A program made the position numbers and the translations under genes. The notes beneath the pieces were generated by a model. That model was given only the letters and a program-made list of their open reading frames with translations. It was not told where the DNA came from and ran no database searches. DNA of 64,000 nt from Neolewinella maritima (GTDB lineage Bacteria > Bacteroidota > Bacteroidia > Chitinophagales > Saprospiraceae), in the NCBI RefSeq assembly GCF_923081025.1, contig NZ_CAKLPZ010000007.1, positions 1-64,000 on the forward strand. Direction: 5' to 3'. Shown here in pieces: positions 38,873-48,019 of the stretch; positions within the stretch are counted from its first letter, which is position 1; each line of letters opens with the position of its first letter.

Positions 38873-39772
38873 CTAGGGAGTTGATTCGATAATGCGCTGT
38901 CCGGTACAGCTGACGCAGGGACCGGATAGCTTGGCCCGGGCCACTGCCATAGACAGTTCGCGGTAGTATTTAGAGTCGTGCTTGAGGTCGGTCACCGGGT
39001 CGCGCGTCCCCATGATGCTGGCGTAGATCCGGCCCGCACTTTCCTTGCCGTTCCGCGCCAGGGGGTTGTCCCGGTCGGAGTATTCGAGTTCCTGCATGAG
39101 CAGGGCAGCGGTCATAAATCGGGTGGCTCTACCCAGCGACTGAGCGAAGGCGCACACGATCTGATCGCACAGGGCCACGTAGTGAAGCTGCGCTGCCCCG
39201 TAGGTCGCGCCGGTGCTCTTTGCCGTTGTTCCGCGCAGCCCGTAGGAGGTTGTACGGGCTAGTTGCAGCCCGTCTACGCCCACCAGGGAGCCGGTAATGG
39301 TATCGGCCGTTACATCGGTTTCAATGTCGTTGTAGCCCTGCTGAAGCAGCACCGTAGTTTCTACCCCATTGAGGGTCAGGGTAGCATTGCCCAGCCGGTC
39401 AGCATACACCGTCAGCTTGTCGAGCCGTAGCCGCAGCATGGGCGCGTAACGTTCCAGCTTGAACGCGCCTTCGGGGACTAGCTTATTGGTATCGAGATCC
39501 CCCAACGTTCGCCGCTCGGCCACCTCTTCCACCTCGTACTTCTCCCCCAGCCGGTGCAGGAAGTCGGCTGCTACCTGTTCTGCTGCTAACCGGCGCAGGC
39601 GTAGGAACAGTTCACGCGCCGTCTTATCTTCTTCGGTAGCTGTATGGGCAAAGGTGCGTAGGGCCACACCGGGTAGGTCATTGACCAGGTAAGCGCCGGG
39701 AATGTCCTCACACAGGCCCTTCAGCCCCACGTAGGGTTCCAGGCAGGCGGTATATTGGGCTACTTCGGTCAC
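38873..39772 (-). CDS. Hypothetical virion protein
   Basis: 299 residues, mostly helical with a beta middle (NATLTLNGVETTVLLQQGYN). C-terminal GPCVSCTGQR has a CxxC. It sits directly after the capsid unit and may be a connector or tail-proximal protein. Family not recognised. Confidence 0.55.
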   Translation of the reverse strand: MTEVAQYTACLEPYVGLKGLCEDIPGAYLVNDLPGVALRTFAHTATEEDKTARELFLRLRRLAAEQVAADFLHRLGEKYEVEEVAERRTLGDLDTNKLVPEGAFKLERYAPMLRLRLDKLTVYADRLGNATLTLNGVETTVLLQQGYNDIETDVTADTITGSLVGVDGLQLARTTSYGLRGTTAKSTGATYGAAQLHYVALCDQIVCAFAQSLGRATRFMTAALLMQELEYSDRDNPLARNGKESAGRIYASIMGTRDPVTDLKHDSKYYRELSMAVARAKLSGPCVSCTGQRIIESTP

Positions 39773-40497
39773 TAGAATTTGATTATGTTAATCCCTAGCT
39801 CCCCACTCAGTCCGGTGATGCGTTTACGCACCGTGCCGGGGGTTGTGATGGGTAGGTCGAAGTAGTCCACCCCATCAGCGGAGGTGTCCGGGAGTTGTTC
39901 GTAGGGGTCGCTTTGGCTTAGCCGTGTCCGCTTTTGCAGCTTCACGTAGGGCCATTTCCCCGATGTATCGTCCTGGTTGACCGTAGCGCGATCTGCACCC
40001 CCGGAGGAGGCGAGTTCAAAGACCCCATCGTTCCAATCCGCCGCCGTTCCGGCAAACAGACCGGACAGGCCCAGTTGACCGTCCCGCCACGCCACGGACA
40101 GCGATCCGGGGGATAGATTGACCTGGGGTAGTTCGTCCCGGTTGACGTCGGCAAAGACCAGGGTAAGCCGTGCTGAGGCGATGTACTCAGAGCGTATGAC
40201 CATGCCGGAAGTATTGTTCGTGGTTCCACTAAAGCCACCCCCTACGACGAACGTGCCCACACTGACCGGCTGTAACGCCTGATCGGTATAGAACGAGCGA
40301 ATGAAGCCCGACCCGTCGCCTACGAACTTGCTTTCGTTCTTAGGGTATTGGGTAGAGGTTGGAGGAATGGGGTTCCCGTGGGCATCAATAAGGATATGAT
40401 ACACCGCTGGCACCGGAGCCTCCGCATCCGTTACGTCCCAGCCGTAGATCGACTGGGTGAAGGAGCAGAGTTTGGATAGTGTTGCTTTGCCAGCCAT
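39772..40497 (-). CDS. Hypothetical virion protein
   Basis: 241 residues, beta-rich (GTFVVGGGFSGTTNNTSG, SARLTLVFADVNRDELPQ, LSVAWRDGQLGLSGLF). Follows the capsid gene across a strong terminator and is coupled to the next gene (TAATG). Could be a tail-tube or decoration protein; not certain. Confidence 0.5.
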   Translation of the reverse strand: MAGKATLSKLCSFTQSIYGWDVTDAEAPVPAVYHILIDAHGNPIPPTSTQYPKNESKFVGDGSGFIRSFYTDQALQPVSVGTFVVGGGFSGTTNNTSGMVIRSEYIASARLTLVFADVNRDELPQVNLSPGSLSVAWRDGQLGLSGLFAGTAADWNDGVFELASSGGADRATVNQDDTSGKWPYVKLQKRTRLSQSDPYEQLPDTSADGVDYFDLPITTPGTVRKRITGLSGELGINIIKF

Positions 40498-40502
40498 AGG
40501 GG

Positions 40503-40537
40503 AATAAAAAACGGGGATGGGACTAGCCCATCCCCGC
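40503..40537 (-). terminator. Strong terminator after capsid gene
   Basis: CGGGGATGGG pairs with CCCATCCCCG (40512-40536), followed on the minus strand by TTTTTTATT. With 41884 and 41927 it makes the capsid gene a separate unit. Confidence 0.8.
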
Positions 40538-40570
40538 CGGGTTGGGGGCGAAAAGTGAAAAAATTAGGTC

Positions 40571-41761
40571 TTAGGCAGCAGGCTCAGGAGCAGGCTCACC
40601 CACTACGTCGATGCAGTTGTACGCCTCACAGACCGCATCCCAGAGTTGGATGTAATTCCAGGTGGTGCCTTCACAGAAAGCGTCCTGGGGAATGGTCCAG
40701 ATGTCGAACTCCTTACGCATCTTGTAGGAGATGGTGTTGGTACATTCGTCGTAGCGCACTTGCATGTCTACGATGAAGGGGCGACCGATGACGGGCGTAC
40801 CGATGTCTACCTTCTGGCGTAGCATGGTGCCACTGCCCCGGATGGGTTCGGGAAGCCATACGACGCGGCCTCCGTCAACGATGCGGTGGCTAGGGTTGTC
40901 GAAGCGGTAGAACTCCACCAGCTCCACCGCACCGGGCAGGAAGGAGATGATGGGGTTGAGGGCGGGACTTCCGGCCAGGGTCGTAGGCAGGGAGTAGTCC
41001 ATGTAGGCACCCGACAGGTTGTTGCGGAAGTCGTTCACGTCCAGGCCGTCCACGTTGCCGTCGTACAGGCCGGAGGTGGCAGAGAACGCACCGATGGCCT
41101 TGGTGGAACCGATCAGTACGGGCTGCTGACCTCCCATGGGGTTCATCCGCATGTAGTCGTAGGACAGGTCGTACAGGCCGGTGGGCTGGGGAACACTGGA
41201 ACCGTCAGCCAGGGGCTTGAACAGCTTCAGTTTAGCGGGGGTAACGCTCGTGGCATCCGTTCCGGCGAAGGTCGATCCAGCACGGGCTACCAGCTTGGCC
41301 GCTACCTTGCGGTTGAACTTGGTAATCATGCTCTCGGCCTTGGTCGCCAGGATGCGGGCCAGGGCCTGCGAAGGATCTTCACAGTTGAGGTCGTAGTCGT
41401 CTGCCGACAGGCTAAACTCTTCGGCTACGTAGTCGTCGAAGTAGAACTCGTTGTAGCCGAACTCTTCGAGGGCCTTAGCCGGGGTTTCACAGTCGAAGGA
41501 TACGTCGTCAGTAGCCGATTCGCCACAGACGGGCTTGCGGTACTTTACGTCGTACTTGACGCCATTGGTAGCAGTGGGGCTGGCCTTGCGGACGTTCATG
41601 ACGTCATTGATGCTGCGGCCAGCGTTATCCAGCACGGCGGCGGCAGACCCAAAGGTGCGGCCGTTGCGTTGGAGGTTAGTGTACAGACCACCGGCAATAC
41701 TTGCCAGGGTAACTTCAGTTTTGAGGCAGCATTGTTCTGCTGCGGTTGCGCGTTGTGCCAA
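40571..41761 (-). CDS. Major capsid protein
   Basis: 396 residues, no signal or membrane segment, soluble alpha/beta. It contains YDVKYRKPVC, EEFGYNEFYFDDY, PVLIGSTKAIGAF, LNPIISFLPGAVELVEFYRF, and a C-terminal acidic tail with CEGTTWNYIQLWDAVCEA. Its own promoter and terminator on both sides suit the most expressed virion protein. It follows scaffold and precedes connectors, the normal head order. Assignment from position, size and expression context; fold probably HK97. Confidence 0.75.
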   Translation of the reverse strand: MAQRATAAEQCCLKTEVTLASIAGGLYTNLQRNGRTFGSAAAVLDNAGRSINDVMNVRKASPTATNGVKYDVKYRKPVCGESATDDVSFDCETPAKALEEFGYNEFYFDDYVAEEFSLSADDYDLNCEDPSQALARILATKAESMITKFNRKVAAKLVARAGSTFAGTDATSVTPAKLKLFKPLADGSSVPQPTGLYDLSYDYMRMNPMGGQQPVLIGSTKAIGAFSATSGLYDGNVDGLDVNDFRNNLSGAYMDYSLPTTLAGSPALNPIISFLPGAVELVEFYRFDNPSHRIVDGGRVVWLPEPIRGSGTMLRQKVDIGTPVIGRPFIVDMQVRYDECTNTISYKMRKEFDIWTIPQDAFCEGTTWNYIQLWDAVCEAYNCIDVVGEPAPEPAA

Positions 41762-41883
41762 TTTTACGATGGGTTAGATCGCTCCCTATTCCTTAATCGA
41801 GGTTTGGGTAGGCACCTATAAGCCCTATGGCACGTATTGATTGGTATGCCCCGCCGGGCTAGACGCTCTTCGCATCTGTACAA

Positions 41884-41891
41884 CAAATATA
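41884..41891 (-). promoter_or_regulatory. -7 box TATATTTG, capsid promoter
   Basis: TATATTTG on the minus strand with a weak -33. Lies 123 bp before the capsid ATG; the 41762-41995 gap otherwise holds only the terminator and no ORF. Confidence 0.5.
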
Positions 41892-41926
41892 CAACAAGTT
41901 TTACAATTACAGTTGGAAAACTTCAA

Positions 41927-41961
41927 ACAAAAAAACCCACCCTACTAAAAGTGGGGTGGGT
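41927..41961 (-). terminator. Terminator upstream of capsid gene
   Basis: CCCACCC/GGGTGGG stem (41936-41960) then TTTTTTT on the minus strand. Separates the 42337 gene from the capsid unit. Confidence 0.8.
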
Positions 41962-41995
41962 AAAAAGACGCCATGAATATGAGGGGGACGTTATT

Positions 41996-42337
41996 TTATG
42001 TGCTAATAGCCTCGCCGAGGATTGATACGCGTGCACCTGTTTCAGAAGAATTGATAGACAGGCCTTGTCGGTCTACGGGGGTGGCAAAGAAAGATCCATC
42101 TATGTCAGCCTTTTGAAAGACTGCAAGGAAAGGCTCTGCGGGATTATTCTCGCGGATGTACCCCTCGCCTGCAATATTGCCGGGAGTCCGGCTCCGGCAG
42201 TACGCTATCATCGCTTCGTTAGCAATTACCTTATCCCCGATAGTAAGGGCAGGCGCGGTTACAGTGCCTGAATACGCTACGTACTCTACGTCAACTATTG
42301 TAACGCTACCTCCTTTGTCGTTCGTTGTGCTTGGCAT
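41996..42337 (-). CDS. Small hypothetical head-region protein
   Basis: 113 residues, beta-rich (VTIVDVEYVAYSGTVTAPAL, SFFATPVDRQGLSINSSETG). Position between scaffold and capsid suits a head decoration protein. Not recognised. Confidence 0.5.
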   Translation of the reverse strand: MPSTTNDKGGSVTIVDVEYVAYSGTVTAPALTIGDKVIANEAMIAYCRSRTPGNIAGEGYIRENNPAEPFLAVFQKADIDGSFFATPVDRQGLSINSSETGARVSILGEAIST

Positions 42338-42345
42338 GTCGGGGG

Positions 42346-43215
42346 TTACTGCGCAGCGAGTGCTTCACTGAGGAAGGACGCACCACCGGTATTGATTTTC
42401 TTGCCGCCAATGACGCGCTCGTTGGGGTTGGGGTCGTCACCACGTCCGCCGTTGTGCTCCGGGAACATCTTCTTAGCGCGGGCGATAGCAAGTAGGCCGT
42501 CGGCGGGGTTTTCAATCTTGTGCTTACCATCTAGGGTCAGGGCGGTCGTGCCGTCTGCTGACAGCATCTTTACTACGGGCTTATCAGGATTCGCCCGATC
42601 GACTGCCAACTTGTAGCCTAGCCGGTCCATGTACACTTTGAGCACGTCGGACGGGTCGCCAATGTCCTTCGCGTCCTTAAACTTGTCAGAAGACACAAAC
42701 CCCATGAGGTACTTGTCAATCTCGCGGGCATCGTCGCGTTCGGCATAGCTCTTTTCGAGTTCGGCCTTCTTCGCGGGCAGCTCTGCTTCCATGGTGGAAA
42801 TGCGCTCCTCTGCCCCTACGTACTTGTCCTTGTACTCCTGAAGCTGGGCGCGTAGTTCGGCGTCCGTGGCGCTGGTAGCCTTGCTTACTGCCTCTTCCTG
42901 CTTAGAAGCAGCCAGGGCGATCACGTCCTTAATGTCCTTACCTTCGACCTCCGCCTTGTCGAGGTTGAACGCCTTGGTCAGCTTGTTGACCAGGGGCGTG
43001 ACGGTAGCGGCGTACCGCTTGCCCTTCTCGCTTTCTTCGTAGGCGTCCTGAATGGCCTTGGTGTGCTTTTCGACCGTGAACGCCTCGCGTTCCTTAGCAA
43101 ACTGCTTGATCTCTGCGGTGGCATCGAAGCCTTCGGGCTTGTCCTCTGCCGTCAGCTTGGCGATGAAGTCGGGGGTGGCTCCTAGTTCAAGGGCCAGTTT
43201 TTCTAGTTCTTTCAT
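42346..43215 (-). CDS. Capsid scaffolding protein
   Basis: 289 residues. Long acidic coiled coil in the middle (LRAQLQEYKDKYVGAEERIS, AELPAKKAELEKSYAERDDA) and a soluble C-terminal domain (KVVKMLSADGTTALTLDGKH-type). It has the size and profile of scaffolding proteins and sits before the capsid gene. Its stop side is 8 bp from the 42337 gene. Confidence 0.7.
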   Translation of the reverse strand: MKELEKLALELGATPDFIAKLTAEDKPEGFDATAEIKQFAKEREAFTVEKHTKAIQDAYEESEKGKRYAATVTPLVNKLTKAFNLDKAEVEGKDIKDVIALAASKQEEAVSKATSATDAELRAQLQEYKDKYVGAEERISTMEAELPAKKAELEKSYAERDDAREIDKYLMGFVSSDKFKDAKDIGDPSDVLKVYMDRLGYKLAVDRANPDKPVVKMLSADGTTALTLDGKHKIENPADGLLAIARAKKMFPEHNGGRGDDPNPNERVIGGKKINTGGASFLSEALAAQ

Positions 43216-43484
43216 TATTCGCTTTTAGTGGTTTTAGTGCGGTTCGGACGCCGCCCGCGCTTCTTGGGGGCGGGCTTGTCTTCCGGGGCGTCTTGGGTGT
43301 CGGCTGGGGTGGGTTCAGGGTCTGCCGGAGGATCTTCTTTGGTGGCTTTCTTGGTGGCGGCCTGCTTGGGCTTCTCCTCCTCTGCGAGTTGGTAGCGGGC
43401 GGGGTTAGCGCGCGCCAGCATCTGCATGTAGGATTCGGTTAGTCCTTCAATGGCCTTACCGCTTTGTTCGTCGAGTAGTAACAT
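43215..43484 (-). CDS. Small acidic/basic linker-like protein
   Basis: 89 residues. Helical start, then low-complexity Pro/Asp/Lys tail (DPPADPEPTPADTQDAPEDK, then KKRGRRPNRTKTTKS). Coupled to the scaffold (TAATG). The basic end may bind DNA. Function unknown. Confidence 0.5.
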   Translation of the reverse strand: MLLLDEQSGKAIEGLTESYMQMLARANPARYQLAEEEKPKQAATKKATKEDPPADPEPTPADTQDAPEDKPAPKKRGRRPNRTKTTKSE

Positions 43485-43488
43485 AAAA

Positions 43489-43496
43489 CAAATTTA
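43489..43496 (-). promoter_or_regulatory. -7 box TAAATTTG
   Basis: Minus-strand TAAATTTG just before the 43484 ATG (4-bp leader), with an AACTATTAGTG-containing upstream region like other spacers but no good -33. Would feed the scaffold unit. Confidence 0.45.
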
Positions 43497-43530
43497 CACT
43501 TTTTCACACTAATAGTTGGTAGGGGCCAAC

Positions 43531-43863
43531 TTATTGACTATCTGCGCGGATCTTGTCGATCATACGGTGGAAGTCAAAGGGTTCGGGCGCGTTGACAATG
43601 GCTAGGCTATTTTCGATGCAGTCGCGTACCCAGCCGGTGAGGTGCTCCTTCGCGTCAGGGGTGGCAGCTAGGTAGTCAGCAGCTAGGGCAGCGGCCGCCT
43701 GTACTTGGCCCGGCGTAGCATCGGGGTCTACGCGCAATTCATACAGGCCACGTACCCCGCGCCCCTGATAGGCAGATGTATTGCCGGGAAGTGTACCCAC
43801 CATGAGGCGTAAGGGTTTTGTAGCGCGGTCGCAGGTATGGGAGGAAGATCGGGCGTGGAGCAT
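43531..43863 (-). CDS. Hypothetical protein
   Basis: 110 residues, helical C-terminus (GQVQAAAALAADYLAATPDA, WVRDCIENSLAIVNAPEPFD). True start could be the ATG at residue 21 (MVGTLPGNTS). Follows the two-helix membrane protein by 1 bp. Not recognised. Confidence 0.5.
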   Translation of the reverse strand: MLHARSSSHTCDRATKPLRLMVGTLPGNTSAYQGRGVRGLYELRVDPDATPGQVQAAAALAADYLAATPDAKEHLTGWVRDCIENSLAIVNAPEPFDFHRMIDKIRADSQ

Positions 43864-43864
43864 A

Positions 43865-44020
43865 TCAAAAATGTGATTTAACCCACTCGTAGAGCACAGC
43901 GAACACGATATAGGTCCACACCAGGACCACGTAGTGCCATTTGGTCTGCTTGTCCGGGGAGGTGTAGTAGCGTTGGATGAGCAGCGATACCAGTAGGCCG
44001 ATGACGTAGCCGGTTATCAT
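43865..44020 (-). CDS. Two-helix membrane protein, 51 residues
   Basis: ATG at 44020 overlapping the previous stop (ATGA). Two membrane helices (ITGYVIGLLVSLLIQ and VVLVWTYIVFAVLY) with a short charged loop. Topology like a small holin, but it lies in head genes, so a virion or host-membrane role is also possible. Confidence 0.5.
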   Translation of the reverse strand: MITGYVIGLLVSLLIQRYYTSPDKQTKWHYVVLVWTYIVFAVLYEWVKSHF

Positions 44021-44388
44021 TTACCCTGCTGTTTCATCGCCCCTACCTTTAGATCATGTTGCGCGTCCAGCACCTTGCCTACTACCCAGCTCACCATATA
44101 GGCTAGCGTTTCGTCGTTGTTGTGATCTGCCTTCACCCCTACATGGTCCAGGATATTGTTGGCAACGTGTACCGCTTCGTGTGCGATAATCGGGATACTA
44201 AATTCGTCAAGGCCAAAACCTACGTAATAGTCCCCCTCCCAAACCCATACCCCGGCGGCGTGGTCCTTGTATGCTCCGTTTAGGTTCTCTTCCTTGGCTA
44301 TTTTGGCAAACGACTTACCAAACAGCACGTAAAGCCTACCAGCAGGGAACAGGGGAATCTTGTAGGAACGCTTCTTAGTCTTTGGCAT
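44017..44388 (-). CDS. Putative zinc metallopeptidase (HEAVH)
   Basis: 123 residues. IPIIAHEAVHVANNILDHVG has HExxH, and NDETLAYMVSWV downstream offers a third ligand (Glu). This is a minimal gluzincin-like layout known from small phage proteins near the portal. It could be a head-maturation protease or only a metal-binding fold. Catalytic activity not certain. Confidence 0.55.
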   Translation of the reverse strand: MPKTKKRSYKIPLFPAGRLYVLFGKSFAKIAKEENLNGAYKDHAAGVWVWEGDYYVGFGLDEFSIPIIAHEAVHVANNILDHVGVKADHNNDETLAYMVSWVVGKVLDAQHDLKVGAMKQQGK

Positions 44389-45305
44389 CAGTCAGTAGCT
44401 TTTATAAGTTTTTCGGTCCCTACCTCATCATCCAGGCGCACGTAGTACGTTTCGTGACGGCAACCATACCCGCCCCGGAACTGGGCAAAGGTTTCGGCGG
44501 TACAGGCTTCGTTCCATCCGCTCCGCCCTTTGGCGCGATCTACGATCTTGGGAATATCCTTCACGCGGAATAGCCCCGGCTTAATGGCTAGGTCAGCAAA
44601 CCGGCCGGACCCGCGCACTAGCTCTTCGCAGTTGTCGCGGCTCGTCTTGATGAGGCTACCCACGTAGTACATGCCGTCCAGTTCCAGGTCATCCCGGATA
44701 CGGTCATTAATAGCCCCGTCAAACTGACTTATAGCGTCCTGGGTGATTTGGCGGGTGTAGCGCAGTAGCCGGGAGGAAGACCCGGCCTGGGTCACTAGTT
44801 CGTCACGTAGGTTAGCCTGTACCGTCTTGATGGGCTGACGAAAGGTGATTCCGGCGTACAGCACCTTGCGAATGGGGTTCACTAGATTGATGCGTAGGGC
44901 GGCACGTTCGGTCACGCCCTGGGTTACGCTATCAACCAGGAAGGTGCGTTCGGGGGTAAAGGCCATACGGCTAATGCGTAGGGCATCTTCTGCGGGCAGG
45001 TAGCCGGAGTAGATCGCCCGGTTGAGCCGTTCGACCTCATCGAAGTTTTGCAGGTAGTCCGGCAGCGCAGACCCGATACCGTCCCGACCGGCTAGGAAAT
45101 TAAGCAGGGGGCTTTCCAGCCGGTTGAGCTGCGCTAGGTTGACCGGGCCGGAAACAAGCCGGCCACTCTCCCTGGGCAGCGTGTCGAGGAAGTCCCGCAC
45201 GTAGCCATACACGAAGCGTTCGGCGCGCTGAATGGCCGACAGGAATACATCGGTCGCTGCATTGACCAGCTTAAACTTTCGGGTGGTGTCGTCTTTAAGC
45301 GGCAT
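44388..45305 (-). CDS. MuF-like head morphogenesis protein
   Basis: 305 residues. The middle TRQITQDAISQFDGAINDRI and the ending NEACTAETFAQFRGGYGCRH match the Mu gpF / SPP1 gp7 pattern, with conserved C and GCRHE. It is the minor head protein that usually follows the portal. It overlaps the portal gene by 11 bp. Confidence 0.75.
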   Translation of the reverse strand: MPLKDDTTRKFKLVNAATDVFLSAIQRAERFVYGYVRDFLDTLPRESGRLVSGPVNLAQLNRLESPLLNFLAGRDGIGSALPDYLQNFDEVERLNRAIYSGYLPAEDALRISRMAFTPERTFLVDSVTQGVTERAALRINLVNPIRKVLYAGITFRQPIKTVQANLRDELVTQAGSSSRLLRYTRQITQDAISQFDGAINDRIRDDLELDGMYYVGSLIKTSRDNCEELVRGSGRFADLAIKPGLFRVKDIPKIVDRAKGRSGWNEACTAETFAQFRGGYGCRHETYYVRLDDEVGTEKLIKATD

Positions 45306-47028
45306 TGGCAGCGGGTAGTGGCACTGCTGAGGTTAACAGGCCCATGTTGTTGAGGTAGTCAGTCACGGCCTTACGTGCCTCTTCCTCTCCCAGCTTCTCC
45401 ATGTTCACCTTTTCACGTAGTAGGCGTTCCAGTACTGCAATGGAGTAGTCGCGTCGCAGGATGTCTTCGCGGGTCAGTGATCCGGCAGCTAACCGGTTTT
45501 GGATCTCCTCTTCGTTGAGCAGGATGGCCGGGGCAATGGATAACGCCAACTCATACAGGCTAATACGCTGCTGCTGCCCCCGGTACTTGTGCTCGTAGTA
45601 GGCCATGCGGGCCGCGTATCGGTCCTCAAACAGGGCTTCTTCGGCGTACTCCTTTAGCTCACTTGCTTCCAGGATGCGGTAGCTAGGGGGCTGGTGGGCC
45701 GTCATTTCGCTGCGCTGTCCGGGGTCACGCTGCCGCAACGCTTCGAGCTGTTCACAGAGCTGTACTGCACACACGCCTACACTCATACCGATCTTGGTCA
45801 GCAGGTCGTGCAGGTCTTCCAGGCGAAGGTCTTTGGCCCGTCCGCTCTCTACGCCGGTGCCGTCCAGTAGGTCCAGACCGATCGTTTGACGGGCTTCCTT
45901 CAGCAGCGTTCGCCACGTCGTTTCCGATAGCTGGAGAATGCCAATGTCGGGGCTGTGGTAGTCGAGGGCAGATTGCCCGGCTGACTTGTCCTCCATGCCC
46001 TGCTTCTTGGGCTTAACTATCGTTCCGTAAGGGCTGGGCAGCAATACCTTATTCGTGCCGTGACAGACACCACAGGTGGTCTTCTTACCGTCTACCTTTA
46101 CGTGGCCATGGTTGCACGACGCATTATAGCAGGGAGCCTCGGCAATGGATACAATGGGGTGGTGAAAGCGCACCCGCACCGCTTGGTTGTCCGAGAACGC
46201 GCCAATCACTTCGTCAGCCAGCGTATAGTAGGGCAGCAGGAACGATTCGCGGTATTTGCCCTTGTCCGTGGTCTTGCTCTGCCCCGGCAGGTAGTTAACC
46301 GGGCTTTTACCCAAGTCCCAGCGATACCACACCTTAGCCGTGTAGACTAGCTCGCGCCCTCCGGCCTCATCCTTAATGCGCCACGAAGGTTCGAGTGTAT
46401 ACCAGAACGTCGCATCGGCACAGAAGTAGTAGGTTTCGTACGTCTTCTGCTCTCCGACCATGATTTCCCGCTCCCCGCCCTCGAAGACGAACAGGTCGTC
46501 ATCGCAGTAGGTGGGCCGGACCACGCGGGGGATAATGCCCAGCCGTTCATCCTCCGCTAACCCGCCGTCCACGACTGCGTTGTTGGGCGCAATCTCCGGG
46601 CGTAGGGGGTTATAGGGAAAGGCTACGGCAAGCAGGTTAGGATCTTCCCAGGCCATAGGAAGCAGCACGTCGTACAGGTAGCCCTCCAGGTCGTAGTAGT
46701 TGCCGGTATCGTAGAACGGCTTACCGTCCAGGTATTCCTGCAATTCCTCTGACCGCCCGTTAATGGTCAGGCCATTGGAAATAATGCGGCTCACTTTGGA
46801 GGAGAACTGTTCCACTCCCGCGCGGGTAATCTGCCGCTCATTGTCGGCCCGGTACTGCTTGATCTCCTCCGATTCGTGGGGGCGACGCTGCCGGATAAGG
46901 TCTACCACCTCGCCCGCTACCCGCCGCTGGGTATGGCGCATAGCCTGCGTACGCACCGCCTCCCGGTAGGGGGTTACGGGGTCCGTACGCAGGAACGTCT
47001 TATCGCGGATGAGTTGGGTGAGGGTCAA
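45295..47028 (-). CDS. Portal protein with zinc-finger-like insert
   Basis: 577 residues. RRPHESEEIKQYRADNERQI, ISNGLTINGRSEELQEYL, and YDLEGYLYDVLLPMAWEDPN resemble phage portal proteins of this size. Near residue 310 there is an insert CYNASCNHGHVKV then CGVCHG, four Cys in two pairs like a DnaJ-type zinc finger. The C-terminal part is helical. It sits before the MuF-like gene, as expected for a portal. The Cys insert is unusual. Confidence 0.72.
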   Translation of the reverse strand: MTLTQLIRDKTFLRTDPVTPYREAVRTQAMRHTQRRVAGEVVDLIRQRRPHESEEIKQYRADNERQITRAGVEQFSSKVSRIISNGLTINGRSEELQEYLDGKPFYDTGNYYDLEGYLYDVLLPMAWEDPNLLAVAFPYNPLRPEIAPNNAVVDGGLAEDERLGIIPRVVRPTYCDDDLFVFEGGEREIMVGEQKTYETYYFCADATFWYTLEPSWRIKDEAGGRELVYTAKVWYRWDLGKSPVNYLPGQSKTTDKGKYRESFLLPYYTLADEVIGAFSDNQAVRVRFHHPIVSIAEAPCYNASCNHGHVKVDGKKTTCGVCHGTNKVLLPSPYGTIVKPKKQGMEDKSAGQSALDYHSPDIGILQLSETTWRTLLKEARQTIGLDLLDGTGVESGRAKDLRLEDLHDLLTKIGMSVGVCAVQLCEQLEALRQRDPGQRSEMTAHQPPSYRILEASELKEYAEEALFEDRYAARMAYYEHKYRGQQQRISLYELALSIAPAILLNEEEIQNRLAAGSLTREDILRRDYSIAVLERLLREKVNMEKLGEEEARKAVTDYLNNMGLLTSAVPLPAANAA

Positions 47029-47697
47029 TTATGCAGGGACTTCTTCGGTCTTAGCAGTCAGTTTGGCAAACAGGCCGGGCAGGTAGGCGTAGCGGATGAT
47101 CTCGTTACCGCTGACCTTGATCTGGAAGGTAGTCTCCCAGCGTACCCGATCTCCTTCACCACGTACGGGGTGGGGAACGGTGGACACGGTGAACGCGAAG
47201 CCGGGGTTACCCGTAGGGGCAGCAGCCGTAGCGGGGTCTTTGATGAAGTCCACGTACTCGTCCGTTGCGTAGATGTACTCGTCACAGTCGAACCAAAACA
47301 GACGGTAATTGCGGTGCCGTGCCAGCAGGTCAGCGAAGTAGTCGGCGTCGGTATCTTCGCCCTGCACGTACTTCTTGGTCTGGTAGGTGGAGTAGGCCAC
47401 TGAGTAGGTGTTGGACACGCTCACGTCCCCTACACAGTCGTCAATACGGACGGTGGTAGAAGTCGGAGCGGTAATGTCGATCTTACCCCGTGGGCTAAGG
47501 ACAATGCTGCCATCGTCAACCAGAGCCTGTACAGCCACTAGGTCGGTAATGTCAGCGATATTGACGTTACAGTCGATGAGGGCGAAGTAGGGGTTACCAT
47601 ATTCGCGGAACGTATCACCGTCACAGAAGGCACGGTAGGATGGAATGGGTTTGCCGTCGGTGACGCCGCAAGCCGTTCCACAAAGAGCAGTAATCAT
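47029..47697 (-). CDS. Candidate major tail protein or conserved structural protein
   Basis: 222 residues, soluble beta-rich, with Cys (ALCGTACGVTDGKP, FWFDCDEYIY). NPGFAFTVSTVPHPVRGEGD then an FQIKVSGNEI strand fits a tail-tube barrel. It ends directly before the portal gene. The tail-tube idea is from size and fold pattern only. Confidence 0.45.
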   Translation of the reverse strand: MITALCGTACGVTDGKPIPSYRAFCDGDTFREYGNPYFALIDCNVNIADITDLVAVQALVDDGSIVLSPRGKIDITAPTSTTVRIDDCVGDVSVSNTYSVAYSTYQTKKYVQGEDTDADYFADLLARHRNYRLFWFDCDEYIYATDEYVDFIKDPATAAAPTGNPGFAFTVSTVPHPVRGEGDRVRWETTFQIKVSGNEIIRYAYLPGLFAKLTAKTEEVPA

Positions 47698-47736
47698 AGG
47701 TGGGTGGGGTTAAGAGCATCGCCCCCGACGCTGTTC

Positions 47737-47958
47737 TTACTTTCCACTTTTCGCCTTGCTTTTCTTGGTGGGTGCCTTAGCCTCCTCTTGGGCTGCTTCG
47801 TCCGGGGCTGCTTCGGCTCCGGTGTGCTCGGTCACTTCAGCGGCGGTAGCCTGTGAGTAACCCAACGCCTCGTATTCGGAACGGGCGTTCTTCCAGGCCG
47901 CTTCGGTAATTTCGAGCGGACCCTTAGCGGACTTCAGTAATACAATGTTGCGCGGCAT
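47737..47958 (-). CDS. Small hypothetical protein, Lys-rich tail
   Basis: 73 residues from the ATG at 47958 (MPRNIVLLKSAKGPLEITEA), chosen because the longer frame overlaps the 48020 gene. An acidic/Ala helix then KAPTKKSKAKSGK. A TATCTTTA -7 box is at 47987-47994. Could be a tail assembly accessory. Confidence 0.5.
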   Translation of the reverse strand: MPRNIVLLKSAKGPLEITEAAWKNARSEYEALGYSQATAAEVTEHTGAEAAPDEAAQEEAKAPTKKSKAKSGK

Positions 47959-48019
47959 CCATAATGCTTGGCGCTCCCAACGTTGGTAAAGATACGGACT
48001 ATTTTTTAGTTGTGCCGTA

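Noticed and set aside
40886-41821. Long plus-strand ORF of 311 residues opposite the capsid gene
   Set aside because: Low-complexity Val/Gly-rich shadow; the minus-strand frame has normal composition, terminator and promoter.
43865-44020. Calling the head-region two-helix protein the holin
   Set aside because: Topology fits, but 28735-28905 is in the same operon as the amidase gene and is the better candidate.
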